A stretch of 64,000 bases of DNA, from contig CM063107.1 in NCBI GenBank assembly GCA_031841125.1, positions 26,306,499 to 26,370,498 on the forward strand, read 5' to 3'. The translations under genes were made by a program, and so were the position numbers. The stretch is from Acanthococcus lagerstroemiae (lineage: Eukaryota; Arthropoda; Insecta; Hemiptera; Eriococcidae). Shown in pieces: positions 56,095 to 64,000 of this stretch. The first letter of the stretch is position 1. Every line of letters starts with the position of its first letter. The notes below the pieces were generated by a model. That model was not told the DNA's origin. It did not search any database and was given only the letters and a program-made list of their open reading frames with translations.

Positions 56095-58110
56095 TAGCCA
56101 GTCTCATACCTCGTATTATTGGTGAATTTTTTAATACGTTGCGAGGAGCGGAGTACAATGATATTGATTTTGGACAACTGGTTGGGGTCAGAGATTTTGT
56201 GCGTTAGAAAATCATGGGTGTATCGAATTGAAGCAATATCTCTGCGAGTTGCTAAAGATTGAAGTTTAAATCCAGTAAGAAGTTCATTATAAGACATATC
56301 ATGGGGGCAGTATTGGAACGTTTTAAAATGCAGAAAGCGGAAAAACCGTTTTTGCACTTGCTCCAAAGATCGACTGACGCACTATTGAGCAGGGTACCAG
56401 ACAGGTGACGCAAATTCCATCTGAGAACGTACTAACGCGTAGTAGAGAGTTAAGAGGATTTCAAAGTGTGAGAAAGAGTATGAAAAACGGAATATAATAC
56501 CCAGCATAGATTTTGCTTTATTACGAACTGAGGTAACTTGAGACGCAAACGTTAGAGCAGAGTCGATGGTTACACCCAGGTCATTAATTTCGGTTACCAC
56601 CTCTAGTTTCTGAGTTTTTATAGGAAATAATTAAATCTTAGTGGGTTTTTCTTTCTGGTGTACGTAATTTGAACACACTTCATTAGATTCAGTTGGAGGT
56701 TGTTGTAGTCACACCATGACACTAGAGCATCGAGATCGTTTTGGAGTCAAGTAGCGTCCCTCGGGGATTGAATGTCTTTAAATATTTTGAGGTCATCGGC
56801 ATACAGAAGAACCTCAGACTCTTTGACCATTTCCCGAATGTCGTTAGCAAAAATGTTAAATAGGAGAGGCACAAGGCGGGATCTGTGGCACTCCAGACAA
56901 ACTCCTAAATGGTGCAGATCAAGCCCCTGCAAACTGAACAAACTGGATCCGATCTTGGAGATATGAGCCTGTAAGCCGTGTCAGGCCCTCAGAGAATCCT
57001 ACCCGTTCTAGTTTCGAGAGCAAAATCTGGTGATCAACTCTGTTGAAAGCTTTCTGGAAGTCTGTATAAACGACATCTGTCTGCAGTCCAGTGTCAATGG
57101 CCGCAGCCAGAAAATCAACAAATTTAGTTAAGTTGTTAACGACTGACTTTCCAGTAACAAAGCCGTGTTGTTGATCTATGAGTTTGTGTTTCACTTGGTT
57201 GTAAATTTTGGTACATAGAATAGTTTCAAAATTTTGCTTGAAGTAGGCAGTAAGGTAATGGACCGATATTTTACAATTTCAGTGCTAGGATTACCCTTCG
57301 GGATGGGTATAATTTTGGCTATTTTCCAGGCTCATGGGTAGGTTGATGTGCTTAATACCAAATTAAAGATATGGTGGAGTGGGATTGCCAGAAGTTCTTT
57401 ACAGGTCTTATAGATGAAGGGAGGCACTCCGTCTGGACCAAGGGTCATCTTGGGGGCAGTTTCTCAAGAACTGTGTGGATATCACGAAAGCCAGTATGTT
57501 CAACATCGACTAGAAGATTGAGATATTTACCAGTACAATGGGTAGAGCTATTTGTAGGCTTGGAACCATGCAGAAGAAAAGTATTGGGCGAAGGTAGCTG
57601 CAATTTTTTCAGGGCTATCTAAAATTTTGTCGTCATCTCGGAAAACATGACCGGCGGGCGACCCATTTCTTTTGGAGGCTACGTATCTCCAGAATTGCTT
57701 GGGGTTGTGTAATACATTATTTTCAAGATCAGACTCGCAATTTCGCCGGGCATTAGCAATAAGGTGTTTGTTTTTTTTACGCAACCTGCAGTATTTCTCC
57801 AGAAGAGCATAGTACTCGTATCATTAGGATGTTTTTTTAGTTTCTTTCGAATTCGCTCCTTATATTTAATTTTCCCAATCATCGCGTTTGTAAACCAAGT
57901 AGGACAACCCTTAGAGTGTTTGTGTTTTTCGGGAACTGCGTCTTGTAATATTGATTGAATAGTGCTATCGAACTTGATGCACACTGCCGATTGGATAATC
58001 GCCGTTTGAAGTAATTCTTTCCAGTTTTCATCACGAAGTTTACAGTAGAAAGCAAGGTAGTTCCTTTTACGAAAATTATGTTCCTCATTGCGATTGCATG
58101 TTAAATGTTG
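56095..58110 (-). pseudogene. CR1/Jockey-like LINE, 5'-truncated and dead
   Basis: On the minus strand: pre-RT region RNYLAFYCKLRDENWKELL-like start (about 58080), HSKGCPTWFTNAMIGKIKYK, KQFWRYVASKRNGSPAG, a decayed GPDGxP block near 57440, then DQQHGFVTGKSVVNNLTKF, DVVYTDFQKAFNRVDHQILL, the catalytic LLYADDLKIFKDI (near 56810), EINDLGVTIDSALTFASQV, LLTLYYALVRSQMEFASPVW and a FxxFLHFKTFQ tail to 56095. The catalytic YADD is preserved, but frameshifts at about 57780, 57600, 57200, 56950 and 56390 and several stops disable it. It lacks an endonuclease. It is inserted within the hAT composite. It is a different family from the minus-strand LINE at 31.7-34.0 kb by sequence. Confidence 0.85.
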
Positions 58111-58497
58111 CTTACTAAGGAAGAAAGCCTCCAGAGGAATCTTTATCTCGAGGGGTGAGTGATAACTAACCGCTCTTATATAAGGTTACAATGCACATTG
58201 AAAGGTTGTTACCGAGATATTCGCAAATAACCCTATTTTTCTACTTATTTTCTTAATTTTCGACTACTACTCAAACTAAGAATACATGCTTAATGACTTT
58301 TCCATTCGAAAGAGTGAATTTTTTTTTTTTACTTCTTATAAGCCAAACAGACTTAATCTTTAATTTTTTTCCAAAAGGAAATCCACGGCTCCCGAACTAC
58401 TGAGCGATTCAAAAAACTTCCCGTATGTTTGACAAATTTCCCGGCTTTTTCCCGGTTATTCCCGGCGATTTTAATTTCCCGGTCGCTAGACACCCTG

Positions 58498-59409
58498 TAA
58501 TAGCAGAGGGCAGTTTTGGTAACCACAGAAAAAAGAGGGTCGGAATCGGTTCAACAGGATGTTCATAAAACCATAAAGTACAAATCATATCAGAAAATTT
58601 TCACATTTTTCAATGTCCCGTAAAACTTGCCTTCTTAAGCTACTGTTTTTTTTTATTTGTAATAGATTGTAGATTCAATTTCCCATAAAAAAAGGTCATT
58701 AGCAATTTTCTTGTATCTAGATTAGAGCTGCTCAAAATGGAGTTCAAGGTATCCCCGTTAAGAATTATTACTTTTTAACACAGATGCACAACAGACCTTA
58801 TGAAGATAATAATCATCTTTTTCACTTTATCACTTCACAGAGTTATATCGTTTATGAGGCTTATTCACTTGCCTCCTTTCATCTATTTATCCCATATTTG
58901 AAACTGAAGCCTATGCAATGAGGGGAAAGGGTTCCAGTATTTTGTAAAGTTTAATATGGGTATCCAATAATTGGTTCCAGAGGTCGTTAAATTCGGTTTT
59001 GGTAACATTTTGGCCATATACCCCGAACTGTGGCGCATACCGATGGGAAAGAGATGCAAGATGACAGTTGTGGTAACCACACAGAAAAAAATTAAAGATC
59101 ATGGAAAGTGGTTGAACATGATTTTCATAAAATAAATTAAAATTGTACTGGGAAATGTTGGTATCTTTTCTATTTACTGTAACATTCTGGGGGGGGGGTA
59201 TTAATTTAGTGATGAGGAATATTATTTATGTAGATTAAAGAGTCTGGGTCCAACAAATTGCTGTTGACATGGATAGCAGAACCAACTGGGTTATATGGAA
59301 AACGTTTTCCCCCATATTCAGGTTGATTGCGATTATACGGCAGACTACTGGAATTATTGCTAACCAACCAAATTAACGTGAAAATTTCATTTATTATTGG
59401 AAAACTTTT
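58498..59409. repeat. Non-coding with diverged direct repeat
   Basis: 58511-58590 and 59063-59150 share CAGTTTTGGTAACCACAGAA / CAGTTGTGGTAACCACACAG, GGTT(C/G)AACA(G/T)GAT(G/T)TTCATAAAA and a final A-rich block. The rest is non-coding. A G-run lies at 59191-59200. Confidence 0.65.
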
Positions 59410-59461
59410 AGTGAAAATATAGTTTGAAATTTGCTCAGAAATTTCAAACTATATTTTTACT
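59410..59461. repeat. Near-perfect 23-bp hairpin (6-nt loop)
   Basis: Arms 59410-59432 (AGTGAAAATATAGTTTGAAA then TTT) and 59439-59461 are reverse complements at 22 of 23 positions, with loop GCTCAG. GCTCAG occurs again at 59472. It lies at the start of the hAT coding relic, so the relic's apparent beginning may be altered by it. No MITE signs are present. Confidence 0.88.
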
Positions 59462-60183
59462 GAAAGTTATTGCTCAGCTATATGACCATACCGATGTTCT
59501 ATTCAACATTTTACAACAGAAGAATATGGACATACAATATTGTGCTGCAAAAATTAAAGAACTCGAAAACGATTTGAAAAACATAAGAGGAAACGCTGAA
59601 TTCGATAAAATTTGGACAGAAGCAAATGCCATGAAAGAAGAACATCGGGCTGATAAAAGATTGCCTTTATCGTCTTCTTCTGTAATGTCAAAAGAAGAAT
59701 TGTATGGAAGATTATATTTCCAAATTATTGATTTGATCAAAAACCAGCTACAAGATAGATTTGCACAACTAAAAAATTTACAATTTCTTGAATTAATTGA
59801 TAATTCTAAAACAGATGTTAAGGGGGAAAAATCTTAGTAATCTTATGCAGAATCACAGTGAATATTTTGATTTACTTATATTACGGAATGAATTAGGGAT
59901 ATTCCAAAATAGTCAGGGAAAATCGGCCGCAAAAATAATGAAAATATTAATAAATTCGAATTAACTGAAGGATTTGATCAGTTGTTCAAACTCAGCCAAC
60001 TTACTATTTGTACCATACCTGTCACAACAGCATCAGTGGGACGTTCATTTTCTGCGCTAAAAATAATTAAAACTTTCGTACCTTCTGCACAGCTGCAGAA
60101 TAGGATGAGAAATTCATCCTTGCTTTCAATAGAAAAAAATCCTTTTATCTTTAATGAGAAGTCAATCAAACTTCTACGACTCT
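59424..60183 (+). pseudogene. ZMYM1-type hAT transposase, C-terminal half relic
   Basis: The first open part (59424-59834) contains HTDVLFNILQQKNMDIQYCA, a KIKELENDLKNIRGN helix, and YFQIIDLIKNQLQDRFAQLK, typical of the central region of ZMYM1-like hAT transposases. After two stops the reading resumes in another frame (YFDLLILRNELGIFQ, about 59880). Then comes the C-terminal dimerisation block: QLTICTIPVTTASVGRSFSA, LKIIKTFVPSAQLQNRMRNS and SLLSIEKNPF to a stop at 60183. The usual 'T-(S/T)-A-S-x-E-R-S-F-S-x-L-K-x-I-K' motif has G instead of E (ASVGRSFS). The N-terminal catalytic Asp residues are not present. It is dead and 5'-truncated, starting at the 59410 hairpin. Confidence 0.8.
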
Positions 60184-60342
60184 GAAATCGAAAATTTTAT
60201 AAATTTTTCAATAATTACATTTAATCTCCACAACTACCCCTGGTTAAAATTATAAGTACCCCGAGTTTTGTCATGGAGAATGACCTAAAAAAAAAAAATA
60301 AATAAAAAAACAGGATTCGCCACTGATTCAAATGCGGATATG

Positions 60343-60398
60343 CGGAATGAACGAGAAAGGAATCAGTGGTACCAAAATAAAGTTTCAAAAAATGTATA
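60343..60398. repeat. Short dispersed repeat, mate at 1891-1946
   Basis: Same block as at 1891: CGGAATGAACGAGAAAGGAA followed by TCAGTG and TACCAAAATAA. It is preceded by an A-rich tract (60286-60311). Confidence 0.7.
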
Positions 60399-60409
60399 GT
60401 AATTCCTAA

Positions 60410-60970
60410 TCTTGCCGTCGCAGGCTCCAGCACCGGGAATCAGGGTGGACCCGTACCCGGTGTCCCTGCCGGCGGCACACCAATGCTGACAGGCGAAAAT
60501 CAGAGAGGACCCTTAGTCGCCAGTCGAAGAGCCTGGAAGAGGGCGGGCGCACCGATAAGCAGCACTTCACCGAATCTGTAGAAGCAGTAGAAGAGTCAAT
60601 GACCGTAGCGGGTGCGAAAGGTTGATGGAGAAAGGAGAGGCCCAGTGACACTTCGGCACCTGTGAGCGTCCCCTCCCATCCCGAGGAGTGTCACTGGTAG
60701 GAGACCCGGGAACCTGATACTCGACATCTGCTCGACCCACTTTGAGGAAGCGACAAAGAACTTGAGGCTGAAGTCTTGTGGTAACCGGCTGACCATGGAG
60801 GTGGCCCCATCTACTTGGAGCGATCCTCCCGCCTTGGGCTTGTTGTCAAAGTAGCGGGCGGGGAAGGAAGATGGAAACCGACAGGGGAAGTGTCGTGAAA
60901 TCAAAGGAGACAGTAAACAACCCGAAACCAACTGAGATGACAATGACACCGACTGACTGGACAACAGACA
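60410..60970. other. GC-rich unidentified segment
   Basis: A sharp rise in GC relative to its neighbours over about 560 bp, with words such as GCAGGCTCCAGCACCGGGAA. Open frames occur on both strands (for example 60596-60964 minus), but with no recognisable domain. It could be a 5' leader of a LINE, part of a BEL/Pao LTR or an insertion from GC-richer DNA. It ends abruptly at about 60970, where AT-rich sequence resumes. Confidence 0.45.
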
Positions 60971-61556
60971 GATAGAATAGTTGTATCTAACTTACGGGTG
61001 TAAATTATAATGGGTAAATATTTTACCATATGTGTTTACAAATGTGAGCTCTGTTACCATCGAAAATGTATTTGTACTTGTTATGTGGTCATACTGATAT
61101 GTGTGTTCTTGTTTGCTTACTTTATCCTGTATTCGGTCAGTTTTGTATTTTCTAACCAAGGTGTAACGTATGTCTGCCATTACCTACCTATTACGATTAT
61201 AATTTATAGCTGTACCTATGCGTCTTTTCTTCATTATTAAGTTCAACTAAACATTATGGTCCTCCGAAAAGCCGGATAACAATTAACCAGATGAAGTGTC
61301 GTGAATTTAAATCGAAGTACTTTGTTTTCGTGTATATTGAGCGTATTCAATGCCGGTTGTGCTAGCAGTAGGAGCCAAACAGGAAAATTCATGCTGCAGC
61401 AAGTAGGTACTCAGTGATTACTTGCTAGAACGCTTTCAACGGGAACCGAAACTCGTCCAACTGGGATTTATCTAGACGCTCGGTCTTTCGCGACGTTCCG
61501 AAGTAAAGGCGCATCCAAACTAAAAGCAAAGGCAACCTCCGCATCCAAAGGTAAGA
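60971..61556 (+). promoter_or_regulatory. Upstream region of BEL/Pao element (candidate LTR/leader)
   Basis: The BEL/Pao frame starts at 61557, so its 5' LTR and primer-binding site should lie in the preceding several hundred bases. The segment has no long open frame. 61440-61555 contains TCTAGACGCTCGGTCTTTCG and two CGCATCCAAA words near 61510 and 61541. I could not place the LTR boundaries or a primer-binding site with confidence, because the 3' LTR lies beyond the window. Confidence 0.35.
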
Positions 61557-63734
61557 ATGGCCGAACTTAAAACTATTATGAGAGAATTTCGCCATGTTCT
61601 CCGGAATGTGAACAGTCTTATCGATTCCTCAACCCAAACCCTATCATCGGAAGGAATCTCAGCCGAGGAATGCGAAATTTTGGTATCAAACCTTGAGCAG
61701 ATAAAACCCTACCAAGAACGCCTTAACACCCTCATCAGTGAAGCATGTGCTTACGAACTAGGTGATACTGAAGAGAAGGAGATCCAAAAGTGCGACAAAC
61801 TGCCTATTCAGATTGCACGTATAACTGGTCAGGTCTGTAATATCCAAAAAACCATAGCGGCTAAAAACGAGCAAATGTTGTTGGAAGCAGAACAAAATCC
61901 AGCTCAGCGGTATTCTTGGGGAAACTCGACAGCAATGCCTAATCTTTCACAAAGTTCATCAGCCTTAATCCGTAACAAATTACCTAAGGTTCAGTTACCA
62001 ACTTTTGACGGGGACGAACAAAAGTTTCTAAATTATAAGAGCCAATTCTTACGGCTGGTTCACAACAATAAAGAGATTGACCTAGAAGATAAGATGTTCT
62101 ACCTGAAAAGCAGTCTAAGTGGAAGGGCTGAAAGACTAGTCCGAGATATTCCCACCAGTGCTGAAAACTATCAAAGGACTTGGGATACTATCATTGAGCG
62201 CTACGAAGACAAATTCCTTATTGTCAAATCCCACTTTAGTGAGCTGTTTGCTATCCAAAGAATTAAATCACCAAGGGAAATTAGGGATATCCTGGATCAA
62301 ATTGATTCAGTGATTCGTAGCCTTGAGCTATCTGGTGAGACACCTAGTGGATGGCCTGGTATTGTAACCTATTTTGTCTACACCAAATTAGATGAACGTA
62401 CCCAGGCTGATTGGAAGAAAACTATCCAAGACCACTCTAAATACCCCAACTGGGATAATCTTCGGAATTTTTTGAAAACCAATGCCGCCGCAGTCAAACC
62501 ATTACTCTCCACGGATTGCACCAAAAAGGAGAGCAAACCTACGGAATCCAAAAGGAGTTTTCTGGTTGCACCAAGGTTAGCATGTGTAATTTGTAATAAG
62601 CAGCACCTAATTATCGAGTGTGATGTTTTCCAAGCCAAACCTGTCCGTGATAGAGCAGCACTCATCCGTCAACATCGCTTATGTCCTAATTGCTTCAACA
62701 TTGGGCATACTGCTTACCAATGCAGATCTCGAAAAGTATGTAAGGTCTGCTCTCGAAAACATCATACACTGATCCATTTTGAAACCAGTCAACCAAGCAC
62801 TAATAAGCAGAATGAGCAGATATCCAAACCCGAAGTACCTAAGCAGCCCGAACCAAGCAGGGCCAATCCAGATCCGAGCACAACACCCAATCCAACATGC
62901 CTCCAGGCAGTAGCCCAAAAATCCAACATAGTTATTCTGCCGTCAGCAGTTGTACATTTCCAATCCAACACTGTCCGAGGATATCTTCGTCTACTGCTGG
63001 ACTCTTGCTCCCAGGTTACCCTTGTCTCAGATGCCTTTGTTCGTCGTTTCCGGATCAACACCCAGCAATCTCCAAATTCAATTTCAGTAGCTGTTGGTGG
63101 AGTGAAGGTAGCCGCAATGAAGCAATGTAATTTAACCTTACAATCCAAGTTCGGGGAGTTTATCCTAAACATAGTAGCTGAAGTAGTACCTGGGAACGCA
63201 CTTAGCTATGCTATCCACAACCTAGCCTGGGACGAGCAGTCTAAGAATCTGCAAACCTATAGTCTCGCAGATAGCGCCTTCTACCAAAGGATTGTTAATA
63301 TTCTAAGTGTCGACCTAATTCTGAGCGCTGCATATCTACCTAAGGTGATGCAATCAGAGACTAAAGTTGTAAATGAACTTATGCTATCCGACACAAAGTT
63401 TGGATGGACAGTTCTGGGACCAAGCTCAGAACCTACCAAGATCCCAATCCAAGTTTTAGCAGATCCTAATGAGGTGTGCTACTTATCCATGCAAGATATT
63501 GATGATCGTCTTCAGCTATTGTTCAATTCTGAAGAGCAGATGATGGAGCCTGCCTCGGCAATACAATCCAAGGAGCACGAGGAAATCCTAAGGCACTTCG
63601 ATGAAACATATAAGCGGTTGCTTACTGGGAAATTTATGGTCAGACTCCCATTCAAAGCCTCAAGAACAGAGCTAACCAACAATTATAGCCGCGCTCTGGC
63701 CTGCTTGCGGCGTTCAGAGATCTCAAGTTCCTAG
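61557..63734 (+). CDS. BEL/Pao retrotransposon gag-protease-pol N-part (725 codons)
   Basis: A polyprotein forms the retrotransposon particle and processes it. Residues 1-110 are a coiled, charged gag N-terminus. 140-310 match the DUF1759 gag core (VQLPTFDGDEQKFLNYKSQF; LVHNNK; FYLKSSLSGRAERL). 343-408 hold Cys/His zinc-binding motifs, including a canonical CPNCFNIGHTAYQC (C-x2-C-x4-H-x4-C) at about 376-389. 470-620 are the DUF1758 aspartic protease with active-site LLDSCSQ (D482), where DSG(S/A) is usual. 620-725 lead into the RT (GWTVLGP, KFMVRLPFK). The first ATG (AAGGTAAGAATGG context) is used. TAG at 63732 ends the frame, but downstream sequence in the same frame continues the RT, so one nonsense codon breaks pol. 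Otherwise no damage is visible: this is the youngest coding copy in the window. Confidence 0.92.
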   Translation: MAELKTIMREFRHVLRNVNSLIDSSTQTLSSEGISAEECEILVSNLEQIKPYQERLNTLISEACAYELGDTEEKEIQKCDKLPIQIARITGQVCNIQKTIAAKNEQMLLEAEQNPAQRYSWGNSTAMPNLSQSSSALIRNKLPKVQLPTFDGDEQKFLNYKSQFLRLVHNNKEIDLEDKMFYLKSSLSGRAERLVRDIPTSAENYQRTWDTIIERYEDKFLIVKSHFSELFAIQRIKSPREIRDILDQIDSVIRSLELSGETPSGWPGIVTYFVYTKLDERTQADWKKTIQDHSKYPNWDNLRNFLKTNAAAVKPLLSTDCTKKESKPTESKRSFLVAPRLACVICNKQHLIIECDVFQAKPVRDRAALIRQHRLCPNCFNIGHTAYQCRSRKVCKVCSRKHHTLIHFETSQPSTNKQNEQISKPEVPKQPEPSRANPDPSTTPNPTCLQAVAQKSNIVILPSAVVHFQSNTVRGYLRLLLDSCSQVTLVSDAFVRRFRINTQQSPNSISVAVGGVKVAAMKQCNLTLQSKFGEFILNIVAEVVPGNALSYAIHNLAWDEQSKNLQTYSLADSAFYQRIVNILSVDLILSAAYLPKVMQSETKVVNELMLSDTKFGWTVLGPSSEPTKIPIQVLADPNEVCYLSMQDIDDRLQLLFNSEEQMMEPASAIQSKEHEEILRHFDETYKRLLTGKFMVRLPFKASRTELTNNYSRALACLRRSEISSS

Positions 63735-64000
63735 CCTAAAACTACAATGTACAGGCAATTCATGAAGGAGTATTTAGATCTTCATCATATGAGCCTTGCA
63801 ACCTCATCTTCAGAAGGTCGATACTTTCTACCACACCATGCGGTGCTTCGCCCTAGCAGCACCACAACCAAACTGCGAGTAGTTTTTAATGGTTCAGCCA
63901 AGACTTCAAGTGGGAATTCTTTAAATGATATTCTCATGACTGGTCCACAGTTACAGCCGGAATTATTTGAGACCCTGTTGAAATTTCGCACATATACCGT
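63735..64000 (+). CDS. BEL/Pao pol, RT domain start (partial, runs off window)
   Basis: In the same frame as the upstream gag-pro ORF and directly after its TAG, the sequence encodes YRQFMKEYLDLHHMS, YFLPHHAVLRPSSTTTKLRV, VFNGSAKTSSGNSLNDILMT, GPQLQPELFE and LLKFRTY. These are the N-terminal reverse-transcriptase motifs of BEL/Pao elements (Y-x-L-P-H-H-x-V; T-K-x-R-V-V-F-(D/N)-x-S-(A/S)-K; S-L-N-D-x-L). The catalytic YVDD block, RNase H and integrase would lie beyond 64000. No stops or frameshifts occur up to the window edge. It may be translated only by readthrough of the TAG, but the stop lies inside the RT lead-in, not at a gag-pol junction, so a simple nonsense mutation is more likely. 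Confidence 0.9.

Larger units (their letters stand above)
53449..58497. mobile_element. Composite hAT element with TAATA target duplication
   Basis: Left terminus CACGGTGTTTAGCGCCAGG (53449) and right terminus (minus strand, from 58497) CAGGGTGTCTAGCGACCGG match at 15 of 19 positions. TAATA lies directly outside both (53444-53448 and 58498-58502). Subterminal TTTCCCGG words are clustered at both ends (53489-53521 and 58427-58483). Inside are a minus-strand hAT transposase relic, a 41-bp minisatellite, a 143-bp hAT MITE, a palindromic MITE and a dead LINE. The original element was therefore much shorter. The 5-bp duplication suggests a hAT branch with short target sites. Confidence 0.75.

Noticed and set aside
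60596..60964. 122-codon minus-strand open frame in the GC-rich block
   Set aside because: GC-rich DNA yields long chance frames; both strands are open and no motif is recognised.

Overview
This window is AT-rich metazoan DNA, most likely from an arthropod (perhaps a hemipteran-type insect genome). The reasons are the mixture of a BEL/Pao LTR retrotransposon, RTE-like and Jockey/CR1/R1-like LINEs, several hAT lineages, PIF/Harbinger and pogo-like DNA elements, tRNA-derived SINEs and degenerate minisatellites. I see no bacterial-type gene organisation, no operons, no CRISPR array and no convincing host protein-coding exon. The species cannot be fixed from the sequence alone. There is one 500-N assembly gap (13819-14318).

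Layout, left part. 1-1 kb holds decayed gag-like open segments. About 2.0-4.3 kb holds inverted arms around a broken gene of a poorly characterised transposon-associated family (GCDTT motif plus Cys-rich tail), into which a tRNA-SINE has inserted. A second SINE with the same body but a different head lies at 7.5 kb. 8.5-13.1 kb holds three plus-strand LINE pieces, including a nearly full-length but dead RTE-like element, and a near-perfect 30-bp hairpin. 15.4-17.6 kb is a large inverted repeat made of degenerate short satellite units. 22.6-25.6 kb has two ~620-bp direct copies of one repeat on either side of a dead RTE-like LINE; the second copy carries a Harbinger insertion and the first serves as its empty site.

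Middle. 27.4-27.9 kb is another LINE 3' end. 28.5-29.1 kb is an integrase relic of the KRBA2/SCAND3-like (Ginger-type) class. 30.6-31.1 kb is a 500-bp pogo/Tigger-like element with TA target sites. 31.7-34.0 kb is a minus-strand CR1/Jockey LINE interrupted by a 126-bp Harbinger-type MITE. 37.9-38.9 kb and 41.3-42.1 kb hold ZMYM1-type hAT fragments. 40.0-43.9 kb carries endonuclease and reverse-transcriptase pieces of an R1/Jockey-like LINE, with a foldback repeat and the hAT fragment between them.

Right part. 46.2-49.0 kb is a TA-flanked region with 24-bp terminal inverted repeats and many internal tandem and inverted repeats, but no visible transposase. 49-51.6 kb is low-complexity minisatellite plus a third SINE. 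53.45-58.50 kb is a nested composite: a hAT element bounded by TAATA target duplications contains its own dead transposase (split by a 143-bp hAT MITE with an 8-bp target duplication), a 41-bp minisatellite, a palindromic MITE and a 2-kb dead LINE. 59.4-60.2 kb is another hAT relic. From 61557 to the window edge lies the best preserved coding sequence, a BEL/Pao gag-protease-pol frame broken by a single in-frame TAG.

The stretches between elements (for example 6.0-7.3, 14.3-15.3, 19.1-19.9, 26.2-27.1 and 44.6-45.5 kb) look non-repetitive and relatively CpG-rich by eye. They are probably single-copy intergenic or intronic DNA. The genes here do not form a pathway; the window records successive, nested transposon insertion and decay.
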